Origin: Myxococcales bacterium
Lineage (GTDB): Bacteria > Myxococcota_A > Polyangia > Polyangiales > Ga0077539
Assembly: GCA_016792845.1 (NCBI GenBank)
Contig: JAEUKH010000049.1
Span: 124,001 to 188,000 of the forward strand
DNA length: 64,000 nt
Direction of reading: 5' to 3'
Below the pieces are notes generated by a model. It made no database searches, was not told where the DNA came from, and saw nothing but the letters and a program-made list of their open reading frames with translations. Position numbers and translations under genes: made by a program. Of the stretch, positions 28,225-37,638 are shown piece after piece (position 1 is the first letter of the stretch; each line of letters starts with the position of its first letter).

Positions 28225-31200
28225 GTGAGCGACCCCAAGAAGCCCGACGACGAGATCGAGATCGATGCCATCGAAGAAGAGGTCCCCGCGGCCCCGGCGG
28301 CGCCCCCTCCGATGCCGGCCGCGCGCCCCCCGTTGCCGCGAGCGGGTGCCTTGCCGCGCCCTCCGTTGCCGCCCGTCGGAGGCCCGCGCCCCGCGCCGCC
28401 GCCCCGCGCCCCGTCGAGCGCGACGGCGAACCCCGCGGGGGTACCGCCCGCGTTGCCTGCGACACCAAAATTGCCTTCGGTCGGTGCGCGGTCTGTGCCG
28501 CTTCCGCCGCTTCGTGCGCCGACTCCGTTGCCCTCGCGGGTCGGCGCCGCGACGCCTTCGGCTGGCACGCCGCGGGTGATCCCTGCGAGCCCGGTGCGGG
28601 CGCCGACCCCTGCGCCGACGGGGGCCACGCCGAGCCCACGTTCGAGCCCCTCGGGCTCGGCCTTTCGCGCCCCGACCCCCCTCGCGGGCAAGACCCCGCG
28701 GGTGCCCCTCACGGTGCCCTCGGCGAAGACCGCCACGCCGGTCGAGTCGCCGCGGGTGGTGACGCCTCCGGCCGAGCCGCGGCCGGCGGTCGCTGACACG
28801 CCTCTGACCCGCGCCCCGTCGCTGCGTCCGCCGCCCATTGAGTTTACAGACGCTGACGCCGAGCTGGCGCTCGACGCGCTCGAAATGCCGGGGGGCGACG
28901 CGGGGCTCGGAGAAACTTCGAATTCGCTCTTCGACGAGCCGCTCGCCGACGTCGCCCCCCCGCCCGCGAACGCCGCGACGACGGTGATGTCAGCCGCGAG
29001 TCTGGGGCTCCTACCGCCCGCGGGCGCCGACGCGACCGAGCTTCGCTCGCTTGATGAGCTCCTGGCAGGGGTGGCCGCCGAGCCTTCGGCCGACGCGCCG
29101 CCCGGGAGCGAGGCCGGGGCGCCGGTCCAGCAACGCCCGACCCTGGCGCCGCGGGGTGACGACACGGCGCCTCCTGGGCCCGTCGCCGCGCCGCGCGACG
29201 ACTGGGATTTTCTCATGCTCGCCGAGCCCGACCCTTCGCCCTCGGTGAAGCCGCCCGCGCCCTTGCCGCCGCCGATGCCCACGGGCGTCGAGGGCGCGAG
29301 GGGCGGGGTGATGATCGAGTTCGGTGACCTCGCGATGGGCGACGACGAGCTCGGGGCCCTGCGCCCGCCGTCGATTCTGCCGCCGTCGACGCCGCCTCCG
29401 GCGACCGAGCCCTTGCCCGAAGCGCTGCGGGTTCCGCAGGCCGCCCGGGTGCCCGCCGAGGTTCGGAGCGCGCCGCCCGCGGCCGACGCCGAAATCGAAG
29501 ACTTCGTGCTCGACCTCAGCGACGACGTGTCTCCGCCGGTGGTCGAAGCGCCCGCGGTCGAAGCGCCCGCGGCCGAAGCGCCCGCGGCCGAAGCGCCGGT
29601 GGTCGAAGCGCCGGTGGTCGAAGCGCCCGTGGTCGAGGCCGTTGCAGCCCCGGTCGAAGCGGCCGAGGCCCCTGCGCCGGTCACCCACGAGGCCGCGCCC
29701 ACGCTCGAGGCCGCCGCTGACGAGGCCGATCTTGAGGTCGACTTCGACCTCGATCTCAACGCCGGAGACGAAGTCTCGCTCGACATCGATGGGCCCCCCG
29801 ACGCCTCCGAAGATGCGCGGGTCGAGGCGGCGTCGCGCGACGACGAGGCCGTCGATTTTGTGGTCGACGACGACGCGGGCTCAGAGCTCGTGATCGATGA
29901 GGGCGAGGAGTCAGAGGTCGATCTCGACGCGGCCGGGCCCTCAGAGGGCGACCGCGGGGCCCTCCTCGCGGCCTCGGTGACGAGCCGAAAGCGCGGGGTC
30001 GAGGGCCTCGATCGCCTCTTCGCCGCCGATGCGCGGGCCGAGGCGCGGAGCCGGGCCGAGATGCTCGTTGATGAGGCACAACACTGTGAAAACAATGCGC
30101 TTTCGGCTGAGTGGCTGGCCCTCGCGGCCGAGCTCTTCGAGGGCGTCCTGGGTGATCGCGGGCGCGCCCGGAGCCTCGCCGCCGAGGCCCTCGCGCGGGC
30201 CCCGAGCTCGCTGACGGCGCTCCGGGTGTTGCGGCGCATCGCGCTGGCCGAGCGTGACTTCGATGCGGCGCTCGGCTTCGGCACTTCAGAGCTCGACGCG
30301 GGGCAGCTCGGCGCCGACGAGGCGATCGCGCTTCGCTGTGTGCTGGCCGAGCTCGCTGCCCGGGCGGTGCCCGAGGCGGGGGTCGAGCACTGGGCCGCGC
30401 TGGCCGCCGGTGAGGGCCAAGAGGCCTCCCTCGCGAGCCTCTTCTGGGGCGCCGCGGTGAACGACGACGACCGCGTGGTCGCGGCCCTCGAAGCGTGGGG
30501 GCGCGCGAGCTCGGGCGGGCTCGCGTCGAGCATCGATGTGGCACGGGCGCGGAGGGTCGAGGGCGCACAGACCGACACCGCGCTCCTGGCCATTCGAGAC
30601 GCTGTGGCCCGCGACGCGAGCGACGCCGGGGCGTGGCTGGCCATGGCCCGCATCGGCCTCGCCAAGGTGCAACCCGCGGTGTTCCGCGAGGGCCTGAAGG
30701 GGCTCGTGAACGCCTCGGCGGGGGGCGCCCTCGGCAACGCCGCCGATGCCATCGACCGCGCCCTGGCGAACATCGTCGGCGAGCCCGTCAAGGCAGGCGC
30801 CATCGACGACGATCGGGTCGCCGGGTGGCTCGTCGCCCACGCGCTCCGCGACGCCGGGGGAGACGCCTCGGCTCAGCGCGCCCGAGGGCTCGAAGGCCCG
30901 CAGCGTGCGCTTTGGGAGGCCCACAGCGCTGAGGCGATCGACGCGGTGCGGGGGCGCTTTCTGTCGCTCCGCGAGGCCGCCCCCGAGGCGCGGGCGGTGC
31001 GGGCGGCGACGCTTCTCGGCGGCGAGGCAGCGGGCTTCGTCGAGGCCGCGCTGCGCGCCGTGGCGGGTCGCGTGAACGAAGAAGAGGTGACGGCCCTCGG
31101 GCAGCGGGTGACGCCTCAAGGGGAGCGCCTCGCGGCGGCTCTCAGCGCTTCGACGGCGGGGCTCGACGCTGCCGAGCGCGGGTGGCCTCAGCCTGCGACG

Positions 31201-34200
31201 CGGGCGGGGCTCTACGCCGTCGCGGCGGCCGAGTCGGCGCTCCGTGCGGGGCACATCGACGACGCCCTCGGGCTCGCCGAAGAGGCGGTGATCGACGGGC
31301 CGAGCACCCCCGCCGGGCTCGCGGGCTTGCGCCGACGCTTCGCCTGGGGGCCGACGCTCTCTGACGCGGTCGACGCGCTGCGCGCGGAGGCCGACGCCGC
31401 CGAGGGGTCGCGGGCCGCGGGCCTCCGGATGCTCGGCGCGTCGCTCGCCGCGTCCGTGGGGGTGCCCGGCGCCGCCGACGATGCGCTGCGGGCCGCCGAG
31501 GCGCTCGACGGCGAGCTGGCCGCGGCCGAGTTGGGGGCGCTCTACAGCCTCCGGGGCGAGCTCGACCCCGAGGTGGGCGCGGGGCTCCTCGAGCGCGCGT
31601 CTTCGCGGGGCGACTCTGCGGCTCACCGTGTGGGCGCGGTGCGCGCGGCGCTGCGGCGCGCGGGCGACGACCCCGACGCGGCGGCCGAGGTGCTCTGGTC
31701 GGCGTGGCAGAAGTCACCCCGCGACGCCTCGCTCGGGGCCCTGGTGTTGCGCGCGCCGAGCAGCGCCGGCGAGCGCTCTGCGGCGGTGCTCAAGGCGCTC
31801 ACCGACGCCGCCCACGGGCAGGCGGGCGCGGGGGGCGCCGCGGTGGCCTTGGGCCTCTTGCACGCCTCGGCCCTGTCAGACCTCACCCGTCACGCCGAGG
31901 CCGCCCAGGCGGTGGCCCGGGCTCGCACCCAAGCCCTCACCGACCCGGCCCTCGAAGCCACCGAAGAGCGGCTCTGGCTGCGCGCGGGCATGTTCGCCGA
32001 GGTGGCCGAGCGCGCCTTCGACCAGCTGAAGTCTGCCACCACCGATGAGGCCCGCATCGTGGCCTACGAGAAGCTCGCCGAGCTCGATCGCACCTACCGC
32101 GGCGACGTGGCCTCGTCGGTGCTTTCGTTCCAAGCGATCCTGGAGCTCGCGCCGGGGCACATGGCCTCGCTCCGCACGCTCGAGCGGTATTTTGGCGAGC
32201 AGGGTCGAAACGAAGAGCTCTTGACCGTGTACGCGCGGCTCGCGCGCTACGCCGAAGACCCCCAAGACGCCCTGGCCTTCGCTCACGCCGGGGCGCGGCT
32301 GGCCTCGCGCGAGGTCGAAGCCGACTCCGCGGTCTCAGCCGAGTTCTACCGCGTCGCCCTCGAACGGGCCCTCTTCGATCGGCGCTCGCTCCTGGCGCTC
32401 GAGGCCGAGACGCGGCGCCTCGGCGACATCGAAGGCTTCGCCGGGGTCGAGACCCGCCTCGCGACGCTCGTGACCGACCCGGCCGAGCGCGCCACGGCGC
32501 TGCTCCGCGCGGCCGAAGGCTGGGAGTCGCTCGGTGACGATGCCCGCGCCCTCGAAGCCTACGAGGCCGCCCACGAGGCAGACCCGGGCCACGTCGGGGT
32601 GCTCGAAGGGGTCGCCGCCGCGCGCATCCGTGACGGCCAGATCGCCAACGCGGCCGAGGCGCTCGAAGCGCTCGGGCGCGCGTACCGGGTCAACACCTAC
32701 GCCGTCGAGTCGCTCTTCGACGCGGGGGTGATGTGGCGCGCGGCGGGCGAGCCCGCGCGGGCGCTGGTGGTGGCCGAAGAGGCCCTCGGGCGCGACCCGA
32801 GACATGCGCAAAGCTTTGATCTTGCATGTGAATTGCTCCGTTCGGCGGGCGACCTTGAGGGGCTCCTTGAGGTGGTGAGTCAGCGCGCTGCGGTCGACGA
32901 GGAGGGGGGCGATGCGGCCTTCCTGGCGGGGCTCCACGCCGAGGCCGCGGGGCTCTCTGAGAAGCTCGATCGGCTCGATCAAGCGCGTGACCATTGGCGC
33001 GCGGTGGTCTCTCTCGACGCCGAGCGCCTCGACGCGCTGCGGGCCCTCGTCCGCCTCTCGCCGCTCGCCTCAGATTGGACCAACACCGCCGACGCGATGA
33101 TTCGCCTCGCCAAGTCGACCCAAGACAACGACGAGCGGGTCGAGATGCTCTTCGGCCTCGGCGACGTCTTCGAGCGTCACCTTCACGACGGCCGTAGGGC
33201 CGAGGCCGCGTGGCGCAGGGCCCTCCAGTTTGACCCCACCGACCGTCGCACCCTCGCGCGCCTCGCAGACCTGCACGCCGCCGCGAAGGAGCCCGCCAAG
33301 GAGTCCGAGGCCTTGCTGAGCCTCGTTCAGCGCGCGCCTCAAGGGGCCGAGCGGGTGCAGCTCCAGCTCCGCCTCGCCGCGGTCTACGACGCGGGCCTCT
33401 CAGAGCCCCAGAAGGCCGAGCAGGTGCTCGAGAGCGCGCGCCGCGAGGCGCCCACCGACCTCGACGTGTTGCGGGCCCTGGCGGCCTTTCACACCCGCCG
33501 CGGGAGCTTCGCGACCCTTCACGGCATCCTCGATCGCGCGGCCCTCGAGCTGCGCCGCGTGCTCGACCGCGACCCGGCCCGGGGCGAGGCCTTGGTGAAG
33601 CTCGCCGAGGTGCTCGAACTCCGCGGGCTCCGCGACGGCGCGAAGGTCGTGGCGGCGGTGGGTGTGACCCTCGGCGAGACCGACCCGGCGTTGACGGGGC
33701 GCGCCCCCGAGGCGACCTTTCCGCCGGGCGAGGCAGGCGCGCTTGCGGTGACGGCGGTCGACCTGCTGTCACCGCCGGCCATCACCGCGGCGCTCCGCGA
33801 GGTGCTCGCGCGGGTGTGTCGGGTGCTCGACCCCTTGGTGCCCTTCGACCCCCGCGCGATGGGGGCCGAGCCGCTCGGCGAGCGCGCCCACCCTTGGCGC
33901 GGAGAGCTCGTGCATTGGGCGTCGATCTACGACCTCGGGCGTGTTGAAATCCTCGTCGCGCCGACGGTCAGCATCGGGTGCCTGCCGGTCTATCGTACGC
34001 CCGCCACGGTGGTGGTGCCGCGCGACGCCGTCGACGACGCCGCGGGGCGCGCCGCGGTGGCCCGCGCGATGACCCTCATGGCCCTCTCGCTCTCGCTGCC
34101 CTTGCGGCTCCCGGCGCAAGATTTCGCGCTGAGCCTCGCCGCGATCTTTCGGCAGTTCGAGCCCATGTACCGCGGCAACGTCGACGCCGCGCGGCTCGAC

Positions 34201-34524
34201 GACCTCGCGCGCAAGCTCACCCGCGATCTGCCGCGGGCCGTGCACGCCGAGGCCGCGCCCTTCGCCTACGAGGCCCTCAACCGCGGGAGCCTCGACGCCG
34301 ACGCCATCCACGCCGGCGCCCTCGAGCTCGGCGACCGTGTGGCGCTCCTCGCGTCGGGTGATCTGCCCGCGGCGCTTCGGCTCCTCGGGCCCGGCGACGC
34401 GCCCTTGACGCAGGTCATCCAAGACGTCGCGCCGGCCGGCCGGCTCGTGCGGGTGGCCATCAGCGACCGCTTCGTCGAGGCCCGGCGCATCGCGCTCGGT
34501 GAAACGCCAGGCCCCACGTCGTGA
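28225..34524 (+). CDS. giant TPR protein with Pro-rich N-terminal region (2099 aa)
   Basis: Starts at GTG 28225 with GAAGG upstream. Residues 1-530 are low-complexity: first Pro/Ala/Arg-rich ('PPMPAARPPLPRAGALP' style), then acidic with V-V-E-A-P repeats. The remaining ~1500 residues are TPR-like helical repeats ('ALQFDPTDRRTLARLADLH', 'FQAILELAPGHMASLRTLER'). The C-terminus ('RVEILVAPTVSIGCLPVYR', 'VARAMTLMALSLSLPLRL') parallels the end of the upstream TPR protein, so the two are likely paralogues. No signal peptide or membrane segment. The long disordered N-terminus suggests multivalent binding. Its stop overlaps the GTG of the next gene (GTGA). Confidence 0.85.
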   Translation: MSDPKKPDDEIEIDAIEEEVPAAPAAPPPMPAARPPLPRAGALPRPPLPPVGGPRPAPPPRAPSSATANPAGVPPALPATPKLPSVGARSVPLPPLRAPTPLPSRVGAATPSAGTPRVIPASPVRAPTPAPTGATPSPRSSPSGSAFRAPTPLAGKTPRVPLTVPSAKTATPVESPRVVTPPAEPRPAVADTPLTRAPSLRPPPIEFTDADAELALDALEMPGGDAGLGETSNSLFDEPLADVAPPPANAATTVMSAASLGLLPPAGADATELRSLDELLAGVAAEPSADAPPGSEAGAPVQQRPTLAPRGDDTAPPGPVAAPRDDWDFLMLAEPDPSPSVKPPAPLPPPMPTGVEGARGGVMIEFGDLAMGDDELGALRPPSILPPSTPPPATEPLPEALRVPQAARVPAEVRSAPPAADAEIEDFVLDLSDDVSPPVVEAPAVEAPAAEAPAAEAPVVEAPVVEAPVVEAVAAPVEAAEAPAPVTHEAAPTLEAAADEADLEVDFDLDLNAGDEVSLDIDGPPDASEDARVEAASRDDEAVDFVVDDDAGSELVIDEGEESEVDLDAAGPSEGDRGALLAASVTSRKRGVEGLDRLFAADARAEARSRAEMLVDEAQHCENNALSAEWLALAAELFEGVLGDRGRARSLAAEALARAPSSLTALRVLRRIALAERDFDAALGFGTSELDAGQLGADEAIALRCVLAELAARAVPEAGVEHWAALAAGEGQEASLASLFWGAAVNDDDRVVAALEAWGRASSGGLASSIDVARARRVEGAQTDTALLAIRDAVARDASDAGAWLAMARIGLAKVQPAVFREGLKGLVNASAGGALGNAADAIDRALANIVGEPVKAGAIDDDRVAGWLVAHALRDAGGDASAQRARGLEGPQRALWEAHSAEAIDAVRGRFLSLREAAPEARAVRAATLLGGEAAGFVEAALRAVAGRVNEEEVTALGQRVTPQGERLAAALSASTAGLDAAERGWPQPATRAGLYAVAAAESALRAGHIDDALGLAEEAVIDGPSTPAGLAGLRRRFAWGPTLSDAVDALRAEADAAEGSRAAGLRMLGASLAASVGVPGAADDALRAAEALDGELAAAELGALYSLRGELDPEVGAGLLERASSRGDSAAHRVGAVRAALRRAGDDPDAAAEVLWSAWQKSPRDASLGALVLRAPSSAGERSAAVLKALTDAAHGQAGAGGAAVALGLLHASALSDLTRHAEAAQAVARARTQALTDPALEATEERLWLRAGMFAEVAERAFDQLKSATTDEARIVAYEKLAELDRTYRGDVASSVLSFQAILELAPGHMASLRTLERYFGEQGRNEELLTVYARLARYAEDPQDALAFAHAGARLASREVEADSAVSAEFYRVALERALFDRRSLLALEAETRRLGDIEGFAGVETRLATLVTDPAERATALLRAAEGWESLGDDARALEAYEAAHEADPGHVGVLEGVAAARIRDGQIANAAEALEALGRAYRVNTYAVESLFDAGVMWRAAGEPARALVVAEEALGRDPRHAQSFDLACELLRSAGDLEGLLEVVSQRAAVDEEGGDAAFLAGLHAEAAGLSEKLDRLDQARDHWRAVVSLDAERLDALRALVRLSPLASDWTNTADAMIRLAKSTQDNDERVEMLFGLGDVFERHLHDGRRAEAAWRRALQFDPTDRRTLARLADLHAAAKEPAKESEALLSLVQRAPQGAERVQLQLRLAAVYDAGLSEPQKAEQVLESARREAPTDLDVLRALAAFHTRRGSFATLHGILDRAALELRRVLDRDPARGEALVKLAEVLELRGLRDGAKVVAAVGVTLGETDPALTGRAPEATFPPGEAGALAVTAVDLLSPPAITAALREVLARVCRVLDPLVPFDPRAMGAEPLGERAHPWRGELVHWASIYDLGRVEILVAPTVSIGCLPVYRTPATVVVPRDAVDDAAGRAAVARAMTLMALSLSLPLRLPAQDFALSLAAIFRQFEPMYRGNVDAARLDDLARKLTRDLPRAVHAEAAPFAYEALNRGSLDADAIHAGALELGDRVALLASGDLPAALRLLGPGDAPLTQVIQDVAPAGRLVRVAISDRFVEARRIALGETPGPTS
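29545..29640 (+). repeat. 15-bp in-frame tandem repeats (VVEAP/VAEAP)
   Basis: About seven consecutive 15-bp units of the type 'gtggtcgaagcgccc' encode (V/A)(V/A)EAP pentapeptides inside the acidic part of the giant TPR protein. They form a Pro-containing extended linker whose length may vary between strains. Confidence 0.85.
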
Positions 34525-35657
34525 AGCTCCGGTATGTGCTCGGCTGTGCCCTCGCGCTCTTCGGCCGAGACCCCCCGAGTCAGGCCCAGGTGCCGCCCGA
34601 AGAAGTCAACCAAGCTGTTGAAATCAATCGAGAATTGCTGAGGCTCAGGGCCCTCGGTGCGAGCCCGCTTCGGGGCCCCCGGGCGCGCCCTTCGATTCGC
34701 TGGCGGGTGCGAACGCGTCACCGGGTGTACGCCGCCCCGGCGGTGACGGCGTCGGGTTGGGCCGTGTTCGGCAGCCTCGACGGAGCCATTCACGCGGTCG
34801 ACGCCGACGGGGTCGTGCGGTGGAGCCACCTCGGGCGGGGGAGGGTCTTCGGCGCCCCTGCGCCCTTCGGCGAGCTGGTGGTGTACGGCGAAGACGGCGG
34901 CGCGTTTGTGGCCCTCGCGCGCGGGGTCGAGCGGTGGCGCATCGGCACCCCCGAAGACGCCGACGCGGCGCCGGTGTGGGGCGACGACGGCACGGTGTTT
35001 CTCGCGTCGCGCGAGGTGCTGGCGGTGCGTCGCGACGGCGCGGTGCGCTGGCGTCAGGGCCTCGGCGGGCACGCCTATGGCGCCCCGGCGCTCTCAGGTG
35101 ACCGGGTGTACGTGCCTGAGATGCAGGGCTTTGTGAGCGTCTTTGACCGGGCCACGGGGGCGCCCGGGGCGCGCATCGCGGTGGGCGCGCGGGTGGTCTC
35201 GGGGCTGCTCGTGACCCGGGCGGGCAACGTGGTGGTGGGCGCTGAAGACGGGGTGGTTCGTGCGTTCTCGTCTGAGGGCGCGAGCCTCTGGAGCTTCTCG
35301 ACCGAGGGCGCCGCGCGGGGTCTGGGGGTGCGCGCCACACCCTCTGAGGGCCCTGACGGTACGATCTTCGTGGGCGCCGAAGACGGGGGCTTCTACGCGC
35401 TCCGCGGCGCCGACGGGGTGTCGCGCTTCCGCGTGATCACGTTCGGGCCCGTGCGCGCGCGGGCGCTGGTCGACGCCGAGGGGTGGAGCTATGTCGGCAG
35501 CGAAGACGACCGGCTCTACGCGATCACCCCCGAGGGTCAGCTCGGGTGGTACCTCTCGCTGGGGGCCGACATCGACAGCGGGCCTGCGTTGATGCAAGAC
35601 GGCCTCTTGGTGGCAGGCTGCGACGATGGAGCCCTCTATGCTGTGGCGGTTCCGTAG
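34521..35657 (+). CDS. exported PQQ-like beta-propeller protein
   Basis: A 378-aa protein with an N-terminal signal-like segment (MKLRYVLGCALALFG, then SQAQ). The body consists of repeated blades of the PQQ/pyrrolo-quinoline-like type, with cores such as 'GSLDGAIHAVDADGVVRWSH', 'GEDGGAFVALARGVERW', 'AEDGVVRAFSSEGASLWSF' and 'SEDDRLYAITPEGQLGWYL'. These are the A-x-D-x-x-x-G-x-x-x-W pattern of BamB-like propellers. A periplasmic scaffolding role is inferred. It starts at GTG 34521, overlapping the TPR gene by four bases, and its last 32 bases overlap the next gene, so all four genes 23.3-36.8 kb form one unit. Confidence 0.85.
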   Translation: MKLRYVLGCALALFGRDPPSQAQVPPEEVNQAVEINRELLRLRALGASPLRGPRARPSIRWRVRTRHRVYAAPAVTASGWAVFGSLDGAIHAVDADGVVRWSHLGRGRVFGAPAPFGELVVYGEDGGAFVALARGVERWRIGTPEDADAAPVWGDDGTVFLASREVLAVRRDGAVRWRQGLGGHAYGAPALSGDRVYVPEMQGFVSVFDRATGAPGARIAVGARVVSGLLVTRAGNVVVGAEDGVVRAFSSEGASLWSFSTEGAARGLGVRATPSEGPDGTIFVGAEDGGFYALRGADGVSRFRVITFGPVRARALVDAEGWSYVGSEDDRLYAITPEGQLGWYLSLGADIDSGPALMQDGLLVAGCDDGALYAVAVP

Positions 35658-36789
35658 GGTCGGTGTGTTGGCGCTGGCGGTGGGTCTCGCGGCGCCTGGT
35701 GTCGAGGCCATCCCGTGGCGTCGCGCGGTGGCCGCGGGGCACGACCAGGTGCTGACGCCGGGCCTGCCCGGTCACGGCTGGATTCTCTTCGATCTGCGGG
35801 GTCGGGGCGCGGTGCGCGGGGGTGATTTTCACCTCCAGTTCAACACCGAGACGGTGACCGTCGCGCTCGAGGGCGTGCGGCTCGGGGCGCGGGTCGAGCT
35901 CACCGCGGCGCTGCGGGTCGAGGCCCTCTACGCGGGCATCTTGCCCGACTACATCGTGCGGGGCGATCGCACGACGGCGAGGGGCTTCTGGGCGAGCTAC
36001 GGCGACGCGTTCGTGGCCGTGAAATGGCTGATCGGCGGCCCCCACATCGTCGAGGGCCTCGCGGGCGGTCGGCGGTGGCGCTTCGATCGCCGCGCGGGGG
36101 TCACCCTCGACAGCCTGGTCTTGCCTGAAGACAGCTGGGTCTTCGCGCCGAGGCTGCGGTACACGTTCTGGGCGGCGCGCAACGCGGCGCGCGAGTGGGG
36201 GGCCGAGGTGGCCTTTCCGCGTTGGGAGGGCCTCGCCGCCGGGGTCGAGCTCGGCCTCGACGTGCGCGATGTGCGGGCCCCTTGGGGCGGCGTTGAGGGC
36301 TCGCCCTCGTCGCGCAACACGCCCGGCGCGGTGATCGTGATGGCGCGGCAGTGGCTCCGGGCGGGTCGACGCCTGGGCCCGCGGGCGCGGCTCGGGGTCG
36401 AGCAGAACGCCAGTTGGGGTCGCGGCGAAGACGACCTCACGCGGCCCCGCATCGGCGGGCTGAACCCGTTCGTGGTGGGGCTCCCGGGGGTGCCGTGGGC
36501 GTCGCTCCTTAGCGAGCGCTTTGTGGCCGCGCAGGCGGGCGTCTATGTGCGCCCGAGCGAAGCGAGCGCCCACGAGTTCGGGCTCGCGGTGGGGGGAGGG
36601 GCCTTCAGCGACCCGCTGCGTACGGGGCAGTTGGGGCGCTTCGGCGGCGCGCTCGGGGTGATGCTCCACGCCGACCTCCGGTGGGGCCGCTGGCAGGGGT
36701 ATGCGCGCGTCGGATGGGGCGCGCCCGTGGGGCCCTTCGAGGGCGCCCTGCGGCTCTCGGCGATGTTGGGCGCCGGAGCGAGCTTTTAG
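35626..36789 (+). CDS. predicted outer-membrane beta-barrel protein
   Basis: A 387-aa exported protein. The signal peptide begins at ATG 35626 or, more likely, ATG 35638 (MLWRFRRVGVLALAVGLAA, then PGVEA). The rest has alternating amphipathic strands with Arg/Trp/Tyr girdles ('GYARVGWGAPVG', 'RVELTAALRVEALYAG', 'RYTFWAARNAAREWGAEVAF') and ends in Phe ('GAGASF'), the BAM-recognition signal for outer-membrane barrels. I do not recognise the family. It overlaps the propeller gene by 32 bases and is last in the TPR/TPR/propeller/barrel operon, suggesting a trans-envelope assembly. Confidence 0.75.
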   Translation: MEPSMLWRFRRVGVLALAVGLAAPGVEAIPWRRAVAAGHDQVLTPGLPGHGWILFDLRGRGAVRGGDFHLQFNTETVTVALEGVRLGARVELTAALRVEALYAGILPDYIVRGDRTTARGFWASYGDAFVAVKWLIGGPHIVEGLAGGRRWRFDRRAGVTLDSLVLPEDSWVFAPRLRYTFWAARNAAREWGAEVAFPRWEGLAAGVELGLDVRDVRAPWGGVEGSPSSRNTPGAVIVMARQWLRAGRRLGPRARLGVEQNASWGRGEDDLTRPRIGGLNPFVVGLPGVPWASLLSERFVAAQAGVYVRPSEASAHEFGLAVGGGAFSDPLRTGQLGRFGGALGVMLHADLRWGRWQGYARVGWGAPVGPFEGALRLSAMLGAGASF

Positions 36790-37072
36790 GGGCCGCGTGC
36801 GCGACACCCAGGCGATTTTCGGTGCCGTCGACAGAAGGCGGCAAGCCCCCACCTCGGAGGGCGTGCGTCGGCGCGTGGTGAGCGCATGCGAGGGCTCGGC
36901 GCGACACCTTCGGGCGCGCTCGCTCCTGGAGAAGTCTCGACTGGTGCGGTCGCGAGGCGGGCCGTTTCAGCGGCCGCTCGGCGCGCAGCGGCATCGGCTT
37001 CGGCCAACATCTCTCACTTGAAGCGGTTGGCGAAGGTCTGTTGACCCGGCTTTGGCGTGACCATCTCCGTGA
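36790..37072. other. intergenic region, no gene seen
   Basis: This stretch after the beta-barrel gene holds no reading frame with coding character. The base composition drops toward its right end, where the lower-GC accessory segment begins. No clear terminator with a T-tract was found. Confidence 0.6.
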
Positions 37073-37319
37073 GAACCTCGCTCACCCGCACTGCTCAGTA
37101 AACTCCTGGGGGGAGGTGTCTCACCGATCGTTGGCCCGCAGGGCGGTGCGCGTGCGACACTGGCTGAGGAGCTGGAGGCCCGGTCGGTTGAGTTTGATTT
37201 CATTACAGGCAGAAGACCAGATTCTGTCGAGCAACAGGAAGTGTACGATGTTATCATGTGCGTAAGTGCATGTAATTGTAGTTATTTGGCCAAGTTCATT
37301 GGATTCGCGGGTGCTGAAT
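37073..37319 (+). pseudogene. 5'-truncated reading frame, C-terminal fragment of an unknown protein
   Basis: An open frame of 81 codons follows an in-frame TGA at 37070 and ends at TGA 37317. It has no usable ATG or GTG before residue 61 and no ribosome site. The product reads like the natural end of a protein: 'GGGVSPIVGPQGGARATLA', 'VEFDFITGRRPDSVEQQEVY' and 'MCVSACNCSYLAKFIGFAGA'. Codon usage is less GC-biased than in the neighbours. The layout, a headless C-terminus followed 34 bases later by a small gene with a strong ribosome site, is what displaced toxin-immunity cassettes of RHS or similar systems look like. No toxin family is recognised. Confidence 0.45.
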
Positions 37320-37340
37320 GACGCCATGGCCATACGCACA

Positions 37341-37347
37341 AAGGAGG
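37341..37347 (+). promoter_or_regulatory. near-perfect Shine-Dalgarno
   Basis: AAGGAGG lies 6 bases before ATG 37354. It is by far the strongest ribosome binding site noticed in the window and fixes the start of the 94-aa gene. Confidence 0.85.
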
Positions 37348-37353
37348 TCTGCA

Positions 37354-37638
37354 ATGTCACAAGTCGAAGAGATTATTGTGTTGAAAGATCCTTTGAGTGA
37401 TGCTGCCATTTATCGGTGGCATCATGAGGGGAAGGTATTTGTCTGCGGCCACTGCGGGGCGCCGGTGACGGTGGTTCCGCTTCCAATGGATGGGAGGATC
37501 GAATCTGTAATTTGTCAGCGATTCCCACGGCATCTTCAGCTGGATCAGGTCCGGGACCCCCGTTCTCAGTCAGAGAGTGACAGGCAGTGGTTGGAGGAGG
37601 ACCTTCGGAAACGTTTTGGTCCCAGGTATGGGGTTTAG
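37354..37638 (+). CDS. 94-aa hypothetical protein with CxxC motif (immunity-like position)
   Basis: A small intact gene with a decisive start (AAGGAGG at 37341-37347). The product is acidic/basic mixed and cytoplasmic, with no signal or membrane helix. The only recognisable site is 'VFVCGHCGAPV', a Cys-x-x-Cys knuckle, plus a third Cys in 'SVICQRF'; a single zinc site is possible. Lower GC and less extreme codon bias than the chromosome set it apart as acquired DNA. It follows the headless frame 37073-37319 by 34 bases, so a role as an immunity protein is a hypothesis from position only. Its 3' end overlaps the start of a PPC-domain fragment in another frame. Confidence 0.65.
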   Translation: MSQVEEIIVLKDPLSDAAIYRWHHEGKVFVCGHCGAPVTVVPLPMDGRIESVICQRFPRHLQLDQVRDPRSQSESDRQWLEEDLRKRFGPRYGV

